Shown piece after piece: positions 1 to 5,326 of a stretch of DNA of 5,326 nucleotides. Position numbers and translations under genes: made by a program. The notes beneath the pieces were generated by a model that saw only the letters and a program-made list of their open reading frames with translations, was not told where the DNA came from and ran no database searches. How positions within the stretch are numbered: position 1 is the first letter of the stretch; every line of letters starts with the position of its first letter. This DNA comes from Clostridia bacterium (GTDB lineage Bacteria > Bacillota > Clostridia > Oscillospirales > CAG-272), in assembly GCA_017455945.1 (NCBI GenBank), contig JAFTLM010000073.1:1-5326 (forward strand). Reading direction: 5' to 3'.

Positions 1-951
1 AAGTATGGGTGTTCTTCCAAACTCGAGAGCGTGTGTATATGAGGACACACAGGTAATATGCTTTTCTTCTATCGGAAGCGGAGGAATATTCTTTGTGGCT
101 TCACAAACCGCGTTTATATATTCGGGGGTGGTTCCGCAACAGCCGCCTGCTATTCTTACGCCTTTTTTTATAAGATCTGACACGTCCTCGGCAAATTCGT
201 CGGGTAAAACGTCATAAACCGTTTTTCCGTCGACAACTCTCGGAAGCCCCGCATTTGGTTTCAATATGACAGGAACAGATGCTTTTTGCAAGTATTGCTC
301 TACGACCGCAGAAAGTGCCTTTGGTCCAAGTGAACAGTTAACGCCTATTGCATCCGCACCCATCCCCTCAAGCATTGCCACCATTGCGGCAGGATCAGCG
401 CCCGTCATCAGCTTGCCGTCTTCTCCGTAAGCGTTAGACACAAAAACGGGAAGCTCGCTGTTTTCTTTGACTGCAAGGAGTGCGGCTTTGGTTTCATAGC
501 TGTCATTCATCGTCTCGATGAAAACAAGATCAACGCCGTATTTTACACCAAGCTTTACAGTTTCGCCAAACACACTGACGGCATCTTCAAAATCCGAGTC
601 ACCGTAGGGCTTCAACATCCGCCCCGTAGGACCTATATCGAGAGCCACCCACTTTTGGCGGTTGGTGTTGCTTTCCGCAATAGCCTTTCTTGCATTGGAA
701 ACAGCAGTTCTGATAATTTCGTCAAGTTCGTTACTGTCAAATTTAAGTATATTCGCCCCAAAGGTATTAGTGTTTACCACGTTGCTTCCCGCATCATAGT
801 AAGCTTTATGTATGGCGGTTATTATCTCGGGGTGTGTCATATTCCATTTTTCGGGGAGTTCTCCGGGCACAAGACCTTGCTTTTGCAAAAGCGTTCCCAT
901 TCCGCCGTCAAGATAAAGTATTGAATTTTTTATATATTCTCTGATATCCAT
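1..951 (-). CDS. metH: Cobalamin-dependent methionine synthase MetH, N-terminal part (partial, continues past position 1)
   Basis: This gene encodes the homocysteine-binding part of methionine synthase, a cytoplasmic enzyme that moves a methyl group from 5-methyl-THF through cobalamin to homocysteine. I translated 317 codons from ATG 949-951 to the window edge without a stop. The homocysteine S-methyltransferase barrel opens with LDGGMGTLLQ (about residues 14-23), followed by NVVNTNTFGAN. The zinc ligands are Cys206 (GVNCSLGP) and Cys271-Cys272 (AGGCCGTTP). From memory, this spacing is almost the same as in Thermotoga maritima MetH. The last visible residues, SSYTHALEFGRTPIL, match the linker into the pterin-binding domain of MetH. 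That favours a multidomain MetH over a stand-alone MmuM/BhmT-type enzyme; the pterin and B12 domains lie outside the window. The start is 5 nt after the metF stop, with GGGG 8 nt upstream as the only Shine-Dalgarno-like match, so translation is probably coupled to metF. Confidence 0.93.
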   Translation of the reverse strand, partial: MDIREYIKNSILYLDGGMGTLLQKQGLVPGELPEKWNMTHPEIITAIHKAYYDAGSNVVNTNTFGANILKFDSNELDEIIRTAVSNARKAIAESNTNRQKWVALDIGPTGRMLKPYGDSDFEDAVSVFGETVKLGVKYGVDLVFIETMNDSYETKAALLAVKENSELPVFVSNAYGEDGKLMTGADPAAMVAMLEGMGADAIGVNCSLGPKALSAVVEQYLQKASVPVILKPNAGLPRVVDGKTVYDVLPDEFAEDVSDLIKKGVRIAGGCCGTTPEYINAVCEATKNIPPLPIEEKHITCVSSYTHALEFGRTPIL

Positions 952-956
952 TCTCT

Positions 957-1832
957 TTACCCCAATATATCGGAAAGATTTGAAAGTATCTGTGCCGCCA
1001 CGTCGGGCTTATTCATAGAATAAACGTGAACGTTGGTTATACCGTTTGCAAACAGATCAATTATCTGGTCTGTCGCGTAAGCGATACCCGCTTGCTTCAT
1101 TGCCGCCGGAGTTGTTCCAAACTTATCAACCAGAGACTTAAAGCGTTGCGGCATAAATGATCCTGAAAGCTTTACAGCCCTTTCAACCTGATTGCCGTTT
1201 GTTATCGGCATAACACCGGGAATAATCGGGACTGTGATTCCCGCCTCACGAATTTTATAAAGGAAATTGTAAAGCAGGTTGTTATCAAAAAACATCTGTG
1301 TGGTAAGGAAAGAACAGCCCGCGTCCACCTTCTCTTTAAGATATTTTATATCTTCTTTTTGATTGGTGCTTTCGGGATGTATTTCGGGATAGCAAGCACC
1401 GCCGATACAAAAATCGGCTCCCATTTCCTTGATATCGCGTATGAGGTCAACTGCGTGACGGTAAGCCCATTTTGAACGGTCGCTCTGTTCAAGCTCGGGC
1501 GTAAGGTCACCGCGAAGCGCCATCACATTTTGTATACCTGCTTCACGAATTTGTTTTATCTTTTCGTGCACCGTTTCCTTGGTGGAAGACACGCAGGTAA
1601 GATGCGCCAGCGTGGGAACGCCGTAGCGTTCTTTTATATTTTTTGCTATTTCAAGGGTATAACGGCTTGTTCCGCCACCCGCACCGTAAGTGACACTCAT
1701 AAAAGAAGGGTGCAAAGCGGCAATTTCTTCGGTGGCGTGTTTCACGCTTTCAAAAGCGGTGTCGTTTTTTGGCGGAAACACCTCAAACGAAAGCGAAAGT
1801 TTATCCTGATTAAAAAGCTCGGTAAGTTTCAT
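957..1832 (-). CDS. metF: 5,10-methylenetetrahydrofolate reductase MetF
   Basis: This 291-residue cytoplasmic flavoenzyme reduces 5,10-methylene-THF to 5-methyl-THF, the methyl donor used by the MetH encoded just downstream. The length is typical of bacterial MetF (about 290-300 residues), so the gene looks complete. Visible family motifs, in order, are SFEVFPPKN with the catalytic Glu17, SVTYGAGGG (46-54), AHLTCV (76-81), MALRGD with the flavin/folate-contacting Asp109, FCIGGACYPEIHP (141-153), FLTTQMFFD with the substrate-contacting Gln179, and PIIPGVMPI (202-210). The role of Glu17, Asp109 and Gln179 is assigned by alignment from memory with E. coli Glu28, Asp120 and Gln183. The ATG at 1830-1832 has an AAGGAA ribosome site about 6 nt upstream and is the natural start. 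A metV partner, seen beside some clostridial metF genes, is not visible here. It is first in a metF-metH operon. Confidence 0.96.
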   Translation of the reverse strand: MKLTELFNQDKLSLSFEVFPPKNDTAFESVKHATEEIAALHPSFMSVTYGAGGGTSRYTLEIAKNIKERYGVPTLAHLTCVSSTKETVHEKIKQIREAGIQNVMALRGDLTPELEQSDRSKWAYRHAVDLIRDIKEMGADFCIGGACYPEIHPESTNQKEDIKYLKEKVDAGCSFLTTQMFFDNNLLYNFLYKIREAGITVPIIPGVMPITNGNQVERAVKLSGSFMPQRFKSLVDKFGTTPAAMKQAGIAYATDQIIDLFANGITNVHVYSMNKPDVAAQILSNLSDILG

Positions 1833-1866
1833 ATCGGTTCCTTTTTTAAATATATTTTTTCATTTT

Positions 1867-1895
1867 ATTTTATCACAAAATTCACCGTCAATCAA
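1867..1895 (-). promoter_or_regulatory. Sigma-A promoter of metF-metH
   Basis: Read on the minus strand, TTGATT (1890-1895) and TAAAAT (1867-1872) are separated by exactly 17 nt. TGA directly precedes the -10 box, giving an extended -10 (TGn) element. The predicted transcription start is near 1860, leaving a leader of only about 28 nt before the metF ATG. That is too short for a SAM riboswitch or T-box. Confidence 0.72.
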
Positions 1896-1930
1896 GAGGT
1901 TTGAGAAAATTAAGAAAAATTTGTTTTCAG

Positions 1931-1960
1931 ATAAAAAGGCTATCTTAAGACAGCCTTTTG
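1931..1960 (-). terminator. Intrinsic terminator after the glycosyltransferase gene
   Basis: AAAAGGCT at 1934-1941 and AGCCTTTT at 1952-1959 form a perfect 8-bp stem. A further TCTT/AAGA pairing lies inside it beyond one mismatch. On the minus strand the stem ends in a TTTTT run followed by AT. It begins 5 nt after the glycosyltransferase stop (TAG, 1965-1967). It separates that transcript from the metF promoter just downstream on the same strand. Confidence 0.85.
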
Positions 1961-1964
1961 AATA

Positions 1965-3113
1965 CTATTTAATCGATTTGTTATACAGCGCTTCCACAGA
2001 ATCTCCAAAATGTGTTTTATCGAAAAGCTCTGATATTTCCTCGCCTTTTTTGCTTGCCGCAGTTCTCCACTCCGAAGAATTCGCTATTTTATCAAGATAC
2101 TCGAGAAATTCCTGTTCACAGGTATACTCATAGCCGTTTTCGCCTTCGAAGAGAACCCCCATAAGACAAAGGTCTTTTCTGCAAAGCAAAGGCAGTCCGC
2201 AGGCAGAAGCTTCTACGTAAGTAAGCCCTTGTGTTTCACTTGTTGACGCACCTACAAACAAATCGCCCAGTTGGTAATAATTCTGTACCTCTGTAGGCGG
2301 AACCATTCCCGTAAATATCACTTTATCAGCCACACCAAGCTTTTCGGCGTGCTTTTCAAGTGCCTCCTTAGCGGGACCGCCGCCGACAATAAGAAACCTC
2401 AAATCATCACGCTTCTCACACGCCTTGGCAAAAAACGTAATAAGCTCGTCAATATTCTTTTCGTTGCCGAGACGTCCCAAATTTATAAGCACCTTTTTAT
2501 CATCGCTTATTCCAAGTTCGTTTCTTCTCTTTGAACGTTCTTCAGGCGCAAGACGCTTTTTATGCTGATCCAATGAAATGCCGCTGGGAACCACTGCAAT
2601 TTCGTTTTCTATCTTGTATCCCCTCAGGGTCTGCTCTACCTTGTAAGTGGGAGCTATAATAACCTTGGTGCGTTTAAGGCGTTTTCTGGAAAACACACGC
2701 ACAAGCCATTCGCCCAAACGTCTTATGGGAATTACATATGTAACATACTGCTCGTAAAGTGTATGGTAAGTATGTACTATAGGAGCTTTTGTCTTTTTTT
2801 AAATATATTTGGCATACACAAAGCTGAAATACTCACATTGGCTGTGGATAACGTCGGGCTTCCAGGCAATAATCTCTTTAACGTATTCGTGCCTGCGTGC
2901 AAATATCGGCAAACGAACGTCGGGGTAAACCGGAAAGGGCAATGATCTGAGAAGATACACGTTTCCTTCTTTTCTGCTGTGTTTATTATTTGAAAAGCTG
3001 AGAATGCGGACCTCGTGTCCCTTTTTTTCAAGTTCTCCGCAAAGATTTTTCAAGGACGTAACAACGCCGTTGGTTGCCGTTGTATACAGATCCGAAGTAA
3101 TCAAAATTTTCAT
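1965..3113 (-). pseudogene. GT4-family glycosyltransferase interrupted by one in-frame TAA
   Basis: Ignoring one stop, this is a 382-codon GT-B fold glycosyltransferase of family 4, a normal length. The start is ATG 3111-3113 (MKILITSDLY), with an AAGGA site 8-10 nt upstream; an earlier in-frame ATG at 3164 gives a tail without family character. The N-terminal acceptor domain shows NGVVTSL, GHEV, PDVIHSQCE and PIVHTYHT (110-117). The C-terminal donor domain shows VVPSGI, LGRLGNEKN, LIVGGGP, IFTGMV and the E-x7-E motif SETQGLTYVEA with Glu293 and Glu301. Codon 105 is TAA (2799-2801), between AKYI and KKTKAP. The product would be a 104-residue fragment lacking the whole donor site. No credible ribosome site restarts the C-terminal part; TTG at 2715-2717 has none. 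The pattern resembles diacylglycerol glucosyltransferases that make membrane glycolipids, but acceptor and sugar are inferred. Alternatives are a base error in the assembly or stop readthrough. Confidence 0.85.
2799..2801 (-). other. Premature in-frame TAA in the glycosyltransferase
   Basis: The minus-strand codons here read GCC AAA TAT ATT TAA AAA AAG ACA. The stop sits at the edge of a run of seven A. Frames before and after are identical, so no net insertion or deletion is present. A single base change from TCA, AAA, GAA or CAA would explain it. Confidence 0.9.
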
Positions 3114-3193
3114 AACATTTTCCTTTTTTATAATTGTGTACCACAAATAATTAACGCATACCATATAAAATATTAAATCATTATGTACACGTT
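3114..3193 (-). other. Leader of the glycosyltransferase transcript
   Basis: From the predicted start near 3193 to the ATG there are about 80 nt of AT-rich leader. GTGTAC and GTACAC (3185-3190 and 3136-3141) could pair to enclose about 44 nt. I see no recognisable riboswitch and no T-run terminator inside it. An AAGGAAAA ribosome site lies just before the start codon. Confidence 0.35.
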
Positions 3194-3199
3194 TTCTTT

Positions 3200-3228
3200 A
3201 TTATACTATTTTATTATGTTTTTTTCAA
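3200..3228 (-). promoter_or_regulatory. Sigma-A promoter of the glycosyltransferase gene
   Basis: On the minus strand, TTGAAA (3223-3228) and TATAAT (3200-3205) are separated by 17 nt. The -10 box is a perfect consensus. A-rich tracts lie upstream. It faces away from the sdpR promoter; the two -35 boxes are 29 nt apart. Confidence 0.75.
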
Positions 3229-3257
3229 GTGTTTTATATAATTTTTTTGTTTTTATG

Positions 3258-3286
3258 TTGACAAATCTCTGTTTTTGATGTATAAT
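3258..3286 (+). promoter_or_regulatory. Consensus sigma-A promoter of sdpR-sdpI
   Basis: TTGACA (3258-3263), a 17-nt spacer and TATAAT (3281-3286) match the sigma-A consensus at every position. T-rich tracts upstream (about 3215-3255) could act as an UP element. The predicted start is near 3293, giving a leader of about 34 nt. A promoter this strong is consistent with tight repression by the product of the first gene. Confidence 0.85.
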
Positions 3287-3288
3287 AT

Positions 3289-3308
3289 ATTTAACAATTA
3301 AGTTAAAT
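3289..3308 (+). promoter_or_regulatory. Candidate operator: inverted repeat over the sdpR transcription start
   Basis: ATTTAAC (3289-3295) and GTTAAAT (3302-3308) are perfect 7-bp inverted arms with a 6-nt AT spacer. They begin 2 nt after the -10 box and cover the predicted start site. Dimeric ArsR-family repressors bind such dyads, and B. subtilis SdpR represses its own operon, so autorepression is the obvious inference. Because the sequence is AT-rich, the arms carry limited information. Confidence 0.5.
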
Positions 3309-3326
3309 GTTAAGCGAGGTGATATA

Positions 3327-3590
3327 ATGGGACTGCAAAAAACGGTGAAAGCAATTGCTGATCCTGTACGGCGTGAGATATTGAATATGCTTAAATCGGG
3401 GCGTCTGTCTGCCGGAGAAATTACCGAGAGGTTTGACATAACTGCGGCGGCAATATCACGGCATTTATCGGTGCTTAAAGAAGCTGATCTGATAAGAGAC
3501 ACACGCGAAGGCAAATTTATTTTTTACGAGCTTAACGCATCGGTTCTTGAAGAAATTCTTTTGTGGATTTCAAATCTGAAAGGAGAATAG
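3327..3590 (+). CDS. sdpR: ArsR-family winged-helix repressor, SdpR-like
   Basis: This 87-residue DNA-binding protein is the expected size for the SdpR-type subgroup of ArsR regulators. It opens with the family's ADPVRREILNMLK helix (about 11-23). The helix-turn-helix covers about 28-55, with AGEITERFDITAAAISRHL as its core and ISRHLSVLKEADLI as the recognition helix region. The wing follows at REGKFIFYEL (60-69). The ELCVCDL-type metal site of ArsR/SmtB sensors is absent, so metal sensing is unlikely. The ATG at 3327 has a GAGG ribosome site 7 nt upstream. The next gene, an SdpI homologue, begins 1 nt after the stop, reproducing the sdpRI arrangement. In B. subtilis, SdpR represses sdpRI until SdpI, once bound to toxin, holds it at the membrane. 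The same circuit here is inferred from order and similarity. Confidence 0.88.
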   Translation: MGLQKTVKAIADPVRREILNMLKSGRLSAGEITERFDITAAAISRHLSVLKEADLIRDTREGKFIFYELNASVLEEILLWISNLKGE

Positions 3591-3591
3591 T

Positions 3592-4284
3592 ATGTACTTT
3601 ATAAAAAACAACCTCAAAAAACTTATTATTTCGTCAATGATAATCCTCTGCCCCATTATAGTTGGGCTGATTTTATGGAACAAGATCCCCGACGCGGTTC
3701 CGATTCACTGGAATTTTGAAGGAGAAGTTGACAACTACGCAAACAAGGCATTTGCCGTATTCGGATTGCCGGCATTTTTGCTTTTTGTCCATTGGCTGTG
3801 TGCCTTTTTCACTTGCTTCGACAAGAAAAATAAAACCCAGCACCCAAAAGCAATCAACCTGGTATTTTGGATCTGCCCCGTGATTTCTCTTTTCGTAGCC
3901 GCAATAGAGTATCTGTTCATTTTCGGATTTAACATCAGCGTGCCTTCGCTATCGTTCTCGCTTTTGGGAATTACGTTTATAGTAATCGGCAATCTTTTAC
4001 CCAAGATAAAGCCAAACAAAACGCTTGGGATAAAATTGCCGTGGACAGTAAAAAACGAAGAAAACTGGTTTGCCACGCACCGTTTCGGAGGAAAGATATG
4101 GGTAATAGGCGGATTTCTGTTTCTTATTATGATTTTCGTTCCAAGTCAGATAGCCATTTGGCTGATGCTTGCGATAACAGCGGCTATGGTTCTTATCCCC
4201 ACTGTGTATTCGTATATTTATTACAAAAATCAGATAAAAAACGGCTCTTTGGACCAAAAGGATGATATCGAAAATCGCAATTGA
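3592..4284 (+). CDS. sdpI: SdpI-family membrane protein (DUF1648 plus SdpI domain)
   Basis: This 230-residue integral membrane protein carries both halves of the SdpI family. An N-terminal DUF1648 region includes the loop IPDAVPIHWNFEGEVDNYA (32-50). The C-terminal SdpI domain has the signature GNLLPKIKPNKTLGIKLPW (133-151), then NEENWFATHRFGGKIWVIGG (155-174). I place membrane helices by eye at about 10-29, 53-74, 88-112, 117-136, 168-184 and 187-208. A charged tail of about 20 residues follows. In B. subtilis, SdpI gives immunity to the SdpC killing peptide and acts as the sensor that sequesters SdpR. The start at ATG 3592 lies 1 nt after the sdpR stop, with AAAGGAG inside the end of sdpR as ribosome site, so the two are co-transcribed and probably coupled. 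No toxin or sdpAB genes are in the window, so immunity to what is unknown; many SdpI homologues are orphans of this kind. Confidence 0.9.
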   Translation: MYFIKNNLKKLIISSMIILCPIIVGLILWNKIPDAVPIHWNFEGEVDNYANKAFAVFGLPAFLLFVHWLCAFFTCFDKKNKTQHPKAINLVFWICPVISLFVAAIEYLFIFGFNISVPSLSFSLLGITFIVIGNLLPKIKPNKTLGIKLPWTVKNEENWFATHRFGGKIWVIGGFLFLIMIFVPSQIAIWLMLAITAAMVLIPTVYSYIYYKNQIKNGSLDQKDDIENRN

Positions 4285-4291
4285 TTTTTTT
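4271..4291 (+). terminator. Possible weak terminator at the end of sdpI
   Basis: AAAATC (4271-4276) and GATTTT (4283-4288) can form a 6-bp stem with a 6-nt loop, followed by TTT. The stem contains only one G-C pair and overlaps the stop codon and the next -35 box. It is at best a leaky terminator and may be chance. Confidence 0.25.
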
Positions 4292-4309
4292 AGCAAAATA
4301 TGGTATTAT
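4281..4309 (+). promoter_or_regulatory. Sigma-A promoter of the glycoside hydrolase gene
   Basis: TTGATT (4281-4286), a 17-nt spacer and TATTAT (4304-4309) are preceded by TGG, an extended -10 of TGn type. The -35 box overlaps the sdpI stop codon (TGA, 4282-4284). The predicted start is near 4316, about 30 nt before the next ATG. It has the same design as the metF promoter. Confidence 0.6.
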
Positions 4310-4345
4310 AGTATTATACAATAAAGTTCCACGGTGGAGGTTTAT

Positions 4346-5326
4346 ATGGACGGAAAAGAACTGCTTAAATCATACGTTGACAAATTCAACTCAAACGATT
4401 TTGAAAATTATTCACCGCAGATAGGAAACGACAAGGCTTACGATTTCCTTTCGGAGCGTATTCCCCTTTTGGAATGTCCCGACAAAGCTATTGAGGAGAC
4501 ATATTATTTCAGATTCTGGACGCTTCGTAAGCACATAAAAAAGCTTGAAAGCGGGAAATATGTATTCTCAGAATTTCTCGAGCCTGTTCCGTGGGGCGGT
4601 CAGCACAACACCATTGTTGCGGCTATAGGACACCACATCGCAGAGGCAAGATGGCTTGCGGACGGCGAGAAATATATTGAAGATTACGTTCTTCATTTTC
4701 TTGAAAACGGCAACAAGCGTATATTCCAGTACAGCTCCTGGGTCATTACCGCCCTTTACGAGTATTGCCGCATAAAGGGCGACTTCTCGTTTATGCTTGA
4801 TAATTTTGACTTGCTTGAGTGGTATTTTGACGGTTGGGCTCTGGAAAAGAAGCAGTTGATAACCGACGGACTTTATTGGTCGATTGACAATTTCGACGCA
4901 ATGGAATACTCAATCAGCGGTCATCCCGAAGGCGGTGCAAGACAGCCCGGTATCAGACCTACGCTTAACAGCTATATGTACAGTGCCGCGCTCGTGCTTT
5001 CGGAGCTTTCTAAAATGAAAGGGCTTGACCAAAAGGCAAAAAGCTACACAGAGAAAGCCGAAAAACTAAAAAATTTAATTGATGAAAAGCTTTGGGACGG
5101 AAAGTTTTACAAAGCTGTACACGCCGATGACATTGAGTCGGTACACTCTTACAAGGACATTGTTCCCGAACAAAACGCACGTGAGCTTATCGGATACATT
5201 CCCTTTATTTTCGGACTTGGTGATAAGGAAAAGGCTCTTAAAATGTTCCCTCTTCTTACCGATAAGACGGTATTTCTCGCCGAAACAGGTCTTGCAACCG
5301 CCGACAAAAGCAACCCCAGATATTTG
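4346..5326 (+). CDS. MGH1/GH63-like (alpha/alpha)6 glycoside hydrolase, N-terminal 327 residues (partial)
   Basis: The frame is open from ATG 4346 to the right edge, 327 codons. GGAGG (4336-4340) lies 5 nt upstream of the start, a strong ribosome site. No signal peptide or membrane helix is visible, so the protein should be cytoplasmic. The composition (many Trp, Tyr and Phe in helical repeats) and the segments VPWGGQHNTI (81-90), FQYSSWVITALYEY (127-140), YWSIDNFDAMEYSISG (177-192), GIRPTLNSYMY (202-212), ELIGYIPFIFGL (280-291) and ETGLATADKSNPRY (313-326) resemble uncharacterised proteins with the mannosylglycerate-hydrolase-like (MGH1-like) six-hairpin domain. Asp184 in FDAMEYS is my candidate for the general acid, by position relative to GH37/GH63 relatives. 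The general base and the usual WNGPxWP segment would lie beyond the window. The substrate cannot be read from the sequence; an alpha-glucoside or a glucosyl/mannosylglycerate-type compound is possible. It has its own promoter and is not obviously part of the sdpRI operon. Confidence 0.75.
   Translation, partial: MDGKELLKSYVDKFNSNDFENYSPQIGNDKAYDFLSERIPLLECPDKAIEETYYFRFWTLRKHIKKLESGKYVFSEFLEPVPWGGQHNTIVAAIGHHIAEARWLADGEKYIEDYVLHFLENGNKRIFQYSSWVITALYEYCRIKGDFSFMLDNFDLLEWYFDGWALEKKQLITDGLYWSIDNFDAMEYSISGHPEGGARQPGIRPTLNSYMYSAALVLSELSKMKGLDQKAKSYTEKAEKLKNLIDEKLWDGKFYKAVHADDIESVHSYKDIVPEQNARELIGYIPFIFGLGDKEKALKMFPLLTDKTVFLAETGLATADKSNPRYL

Noticed and set aside
655..924. An 89-residue plus-strand open frame inside metH.
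   Set aside because: It lies antisense to the well-supported MetH barrel and has no recognisable motif or ribosome site.
1841..1858. A near-identical AT word (C, 6-7 T, then AAATATATTT on the plus strand) occurs here in the metF leader and again at 2793-2810 at the premature stop.
   Set aside because: It is low-complexity sequence; one copy is a leader and the other is in-frame coding sequence, so chance is the simplest explanation.
1530..1904. A 124-residue plus-strand open frame opposite metF.
   Set aside because: It is antisense to conserved MetF motifs, and its composition looks like an antisense translation.
2794..2803. The TTTAAAAAAA run as a programmed frameshift or transcript-slippage site.
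   Set aside because: The frames before and after the stop are the same and the slippery heptamer is not in register with the reading frame, so slippage would not restore the protein.
2777..3031. An 84-residue open frame on the minus strand overlapping the first part of the glycosyltransferase.
   Set aside because: It is a shadow frame with no ribosome site and no family character; the overlapping frame carries clear GT4 motifs.
3136..3190. GTGTAC/GTACAC pairing in the glycosyltransferase leader as a riboswitch closing stem.
   Set aside because: Six base pairs enclosing about 44 AT-rich nucleotides with no conserved core is not enough support for a structured RNA.
1..5326. tRNA or rRNA genes, CRISPR repeats, insertion sequences, transposase remnants and attachment sites.
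   Set aside because: I saw no cloverleaf, no regularly spaced repeats, and no terminal inverted repeats or target duplications; nearly all DNA is accounted for by genes and their promoters.

Overview
The window looks like chromosomal DNA from a low-to-moderate GC Firmicute, most likely an anaerobic gut-type Clostridia (Oscillospiraceae/Ruminococcaceae-like). The evidence is purine-rich Shine-Dalgarno sites, near-consensus sigma-A promoters, AT-rich intergenic DNA, a reactivation-type methionine cycle (metF-metH) and an SdpR/SdpI pair. Taxonomy is inferred from gene content and style only.

Layout: (1) 1-1895, minus strand. A sigma-A promoter drives metF (5,10-methylenetetrahydrofolate reductase), followed 5 nt later by metH (cobalamin-dependent methionine synthase), which runs off the left edge. 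Together they make 5-methyl-THF and pass its methyl group to homocysteine. (2) 1934-3228, minus strand. A family 4 glycosyltransferase gene has its own promoter and an intrinsic terminator, but it is split by a single in-frame TAA (2799-2801). Both sides are in the same frame and join without gap or overlap, so this looks like a one-codon nonsense change in an otherwise intact 382-codon gene. (3) 3114-3326, a 213-bp AT-rich intergenic region with two divergent promoters and an inverted repeat at the expected start of the rightward transcript. (4) 3327-4284, plus strand. A tight operon holds an SdpR-like ArsR-family repressor and an SdpI-like six-helix membrane protein. No SdpC toxin or SdpA/SdpB genes lie in the window. 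(5) 4281-5326, plus strand. A new promoter overlaps the end of sdpI and leads to a cytoplasmic MGH1/GH63-like (alpha/alpha)6 glycoside hydrolase that runs off the right edge.

Most of the window is ordinary housekeeping and accessory content. I found no clearly undescribed system. The points most worth a second look are the single-codon interruption of the glycosyltransferase, the toxin-less sdpRI pair with its candidate operator, and the glycosidase of unknown substrate.
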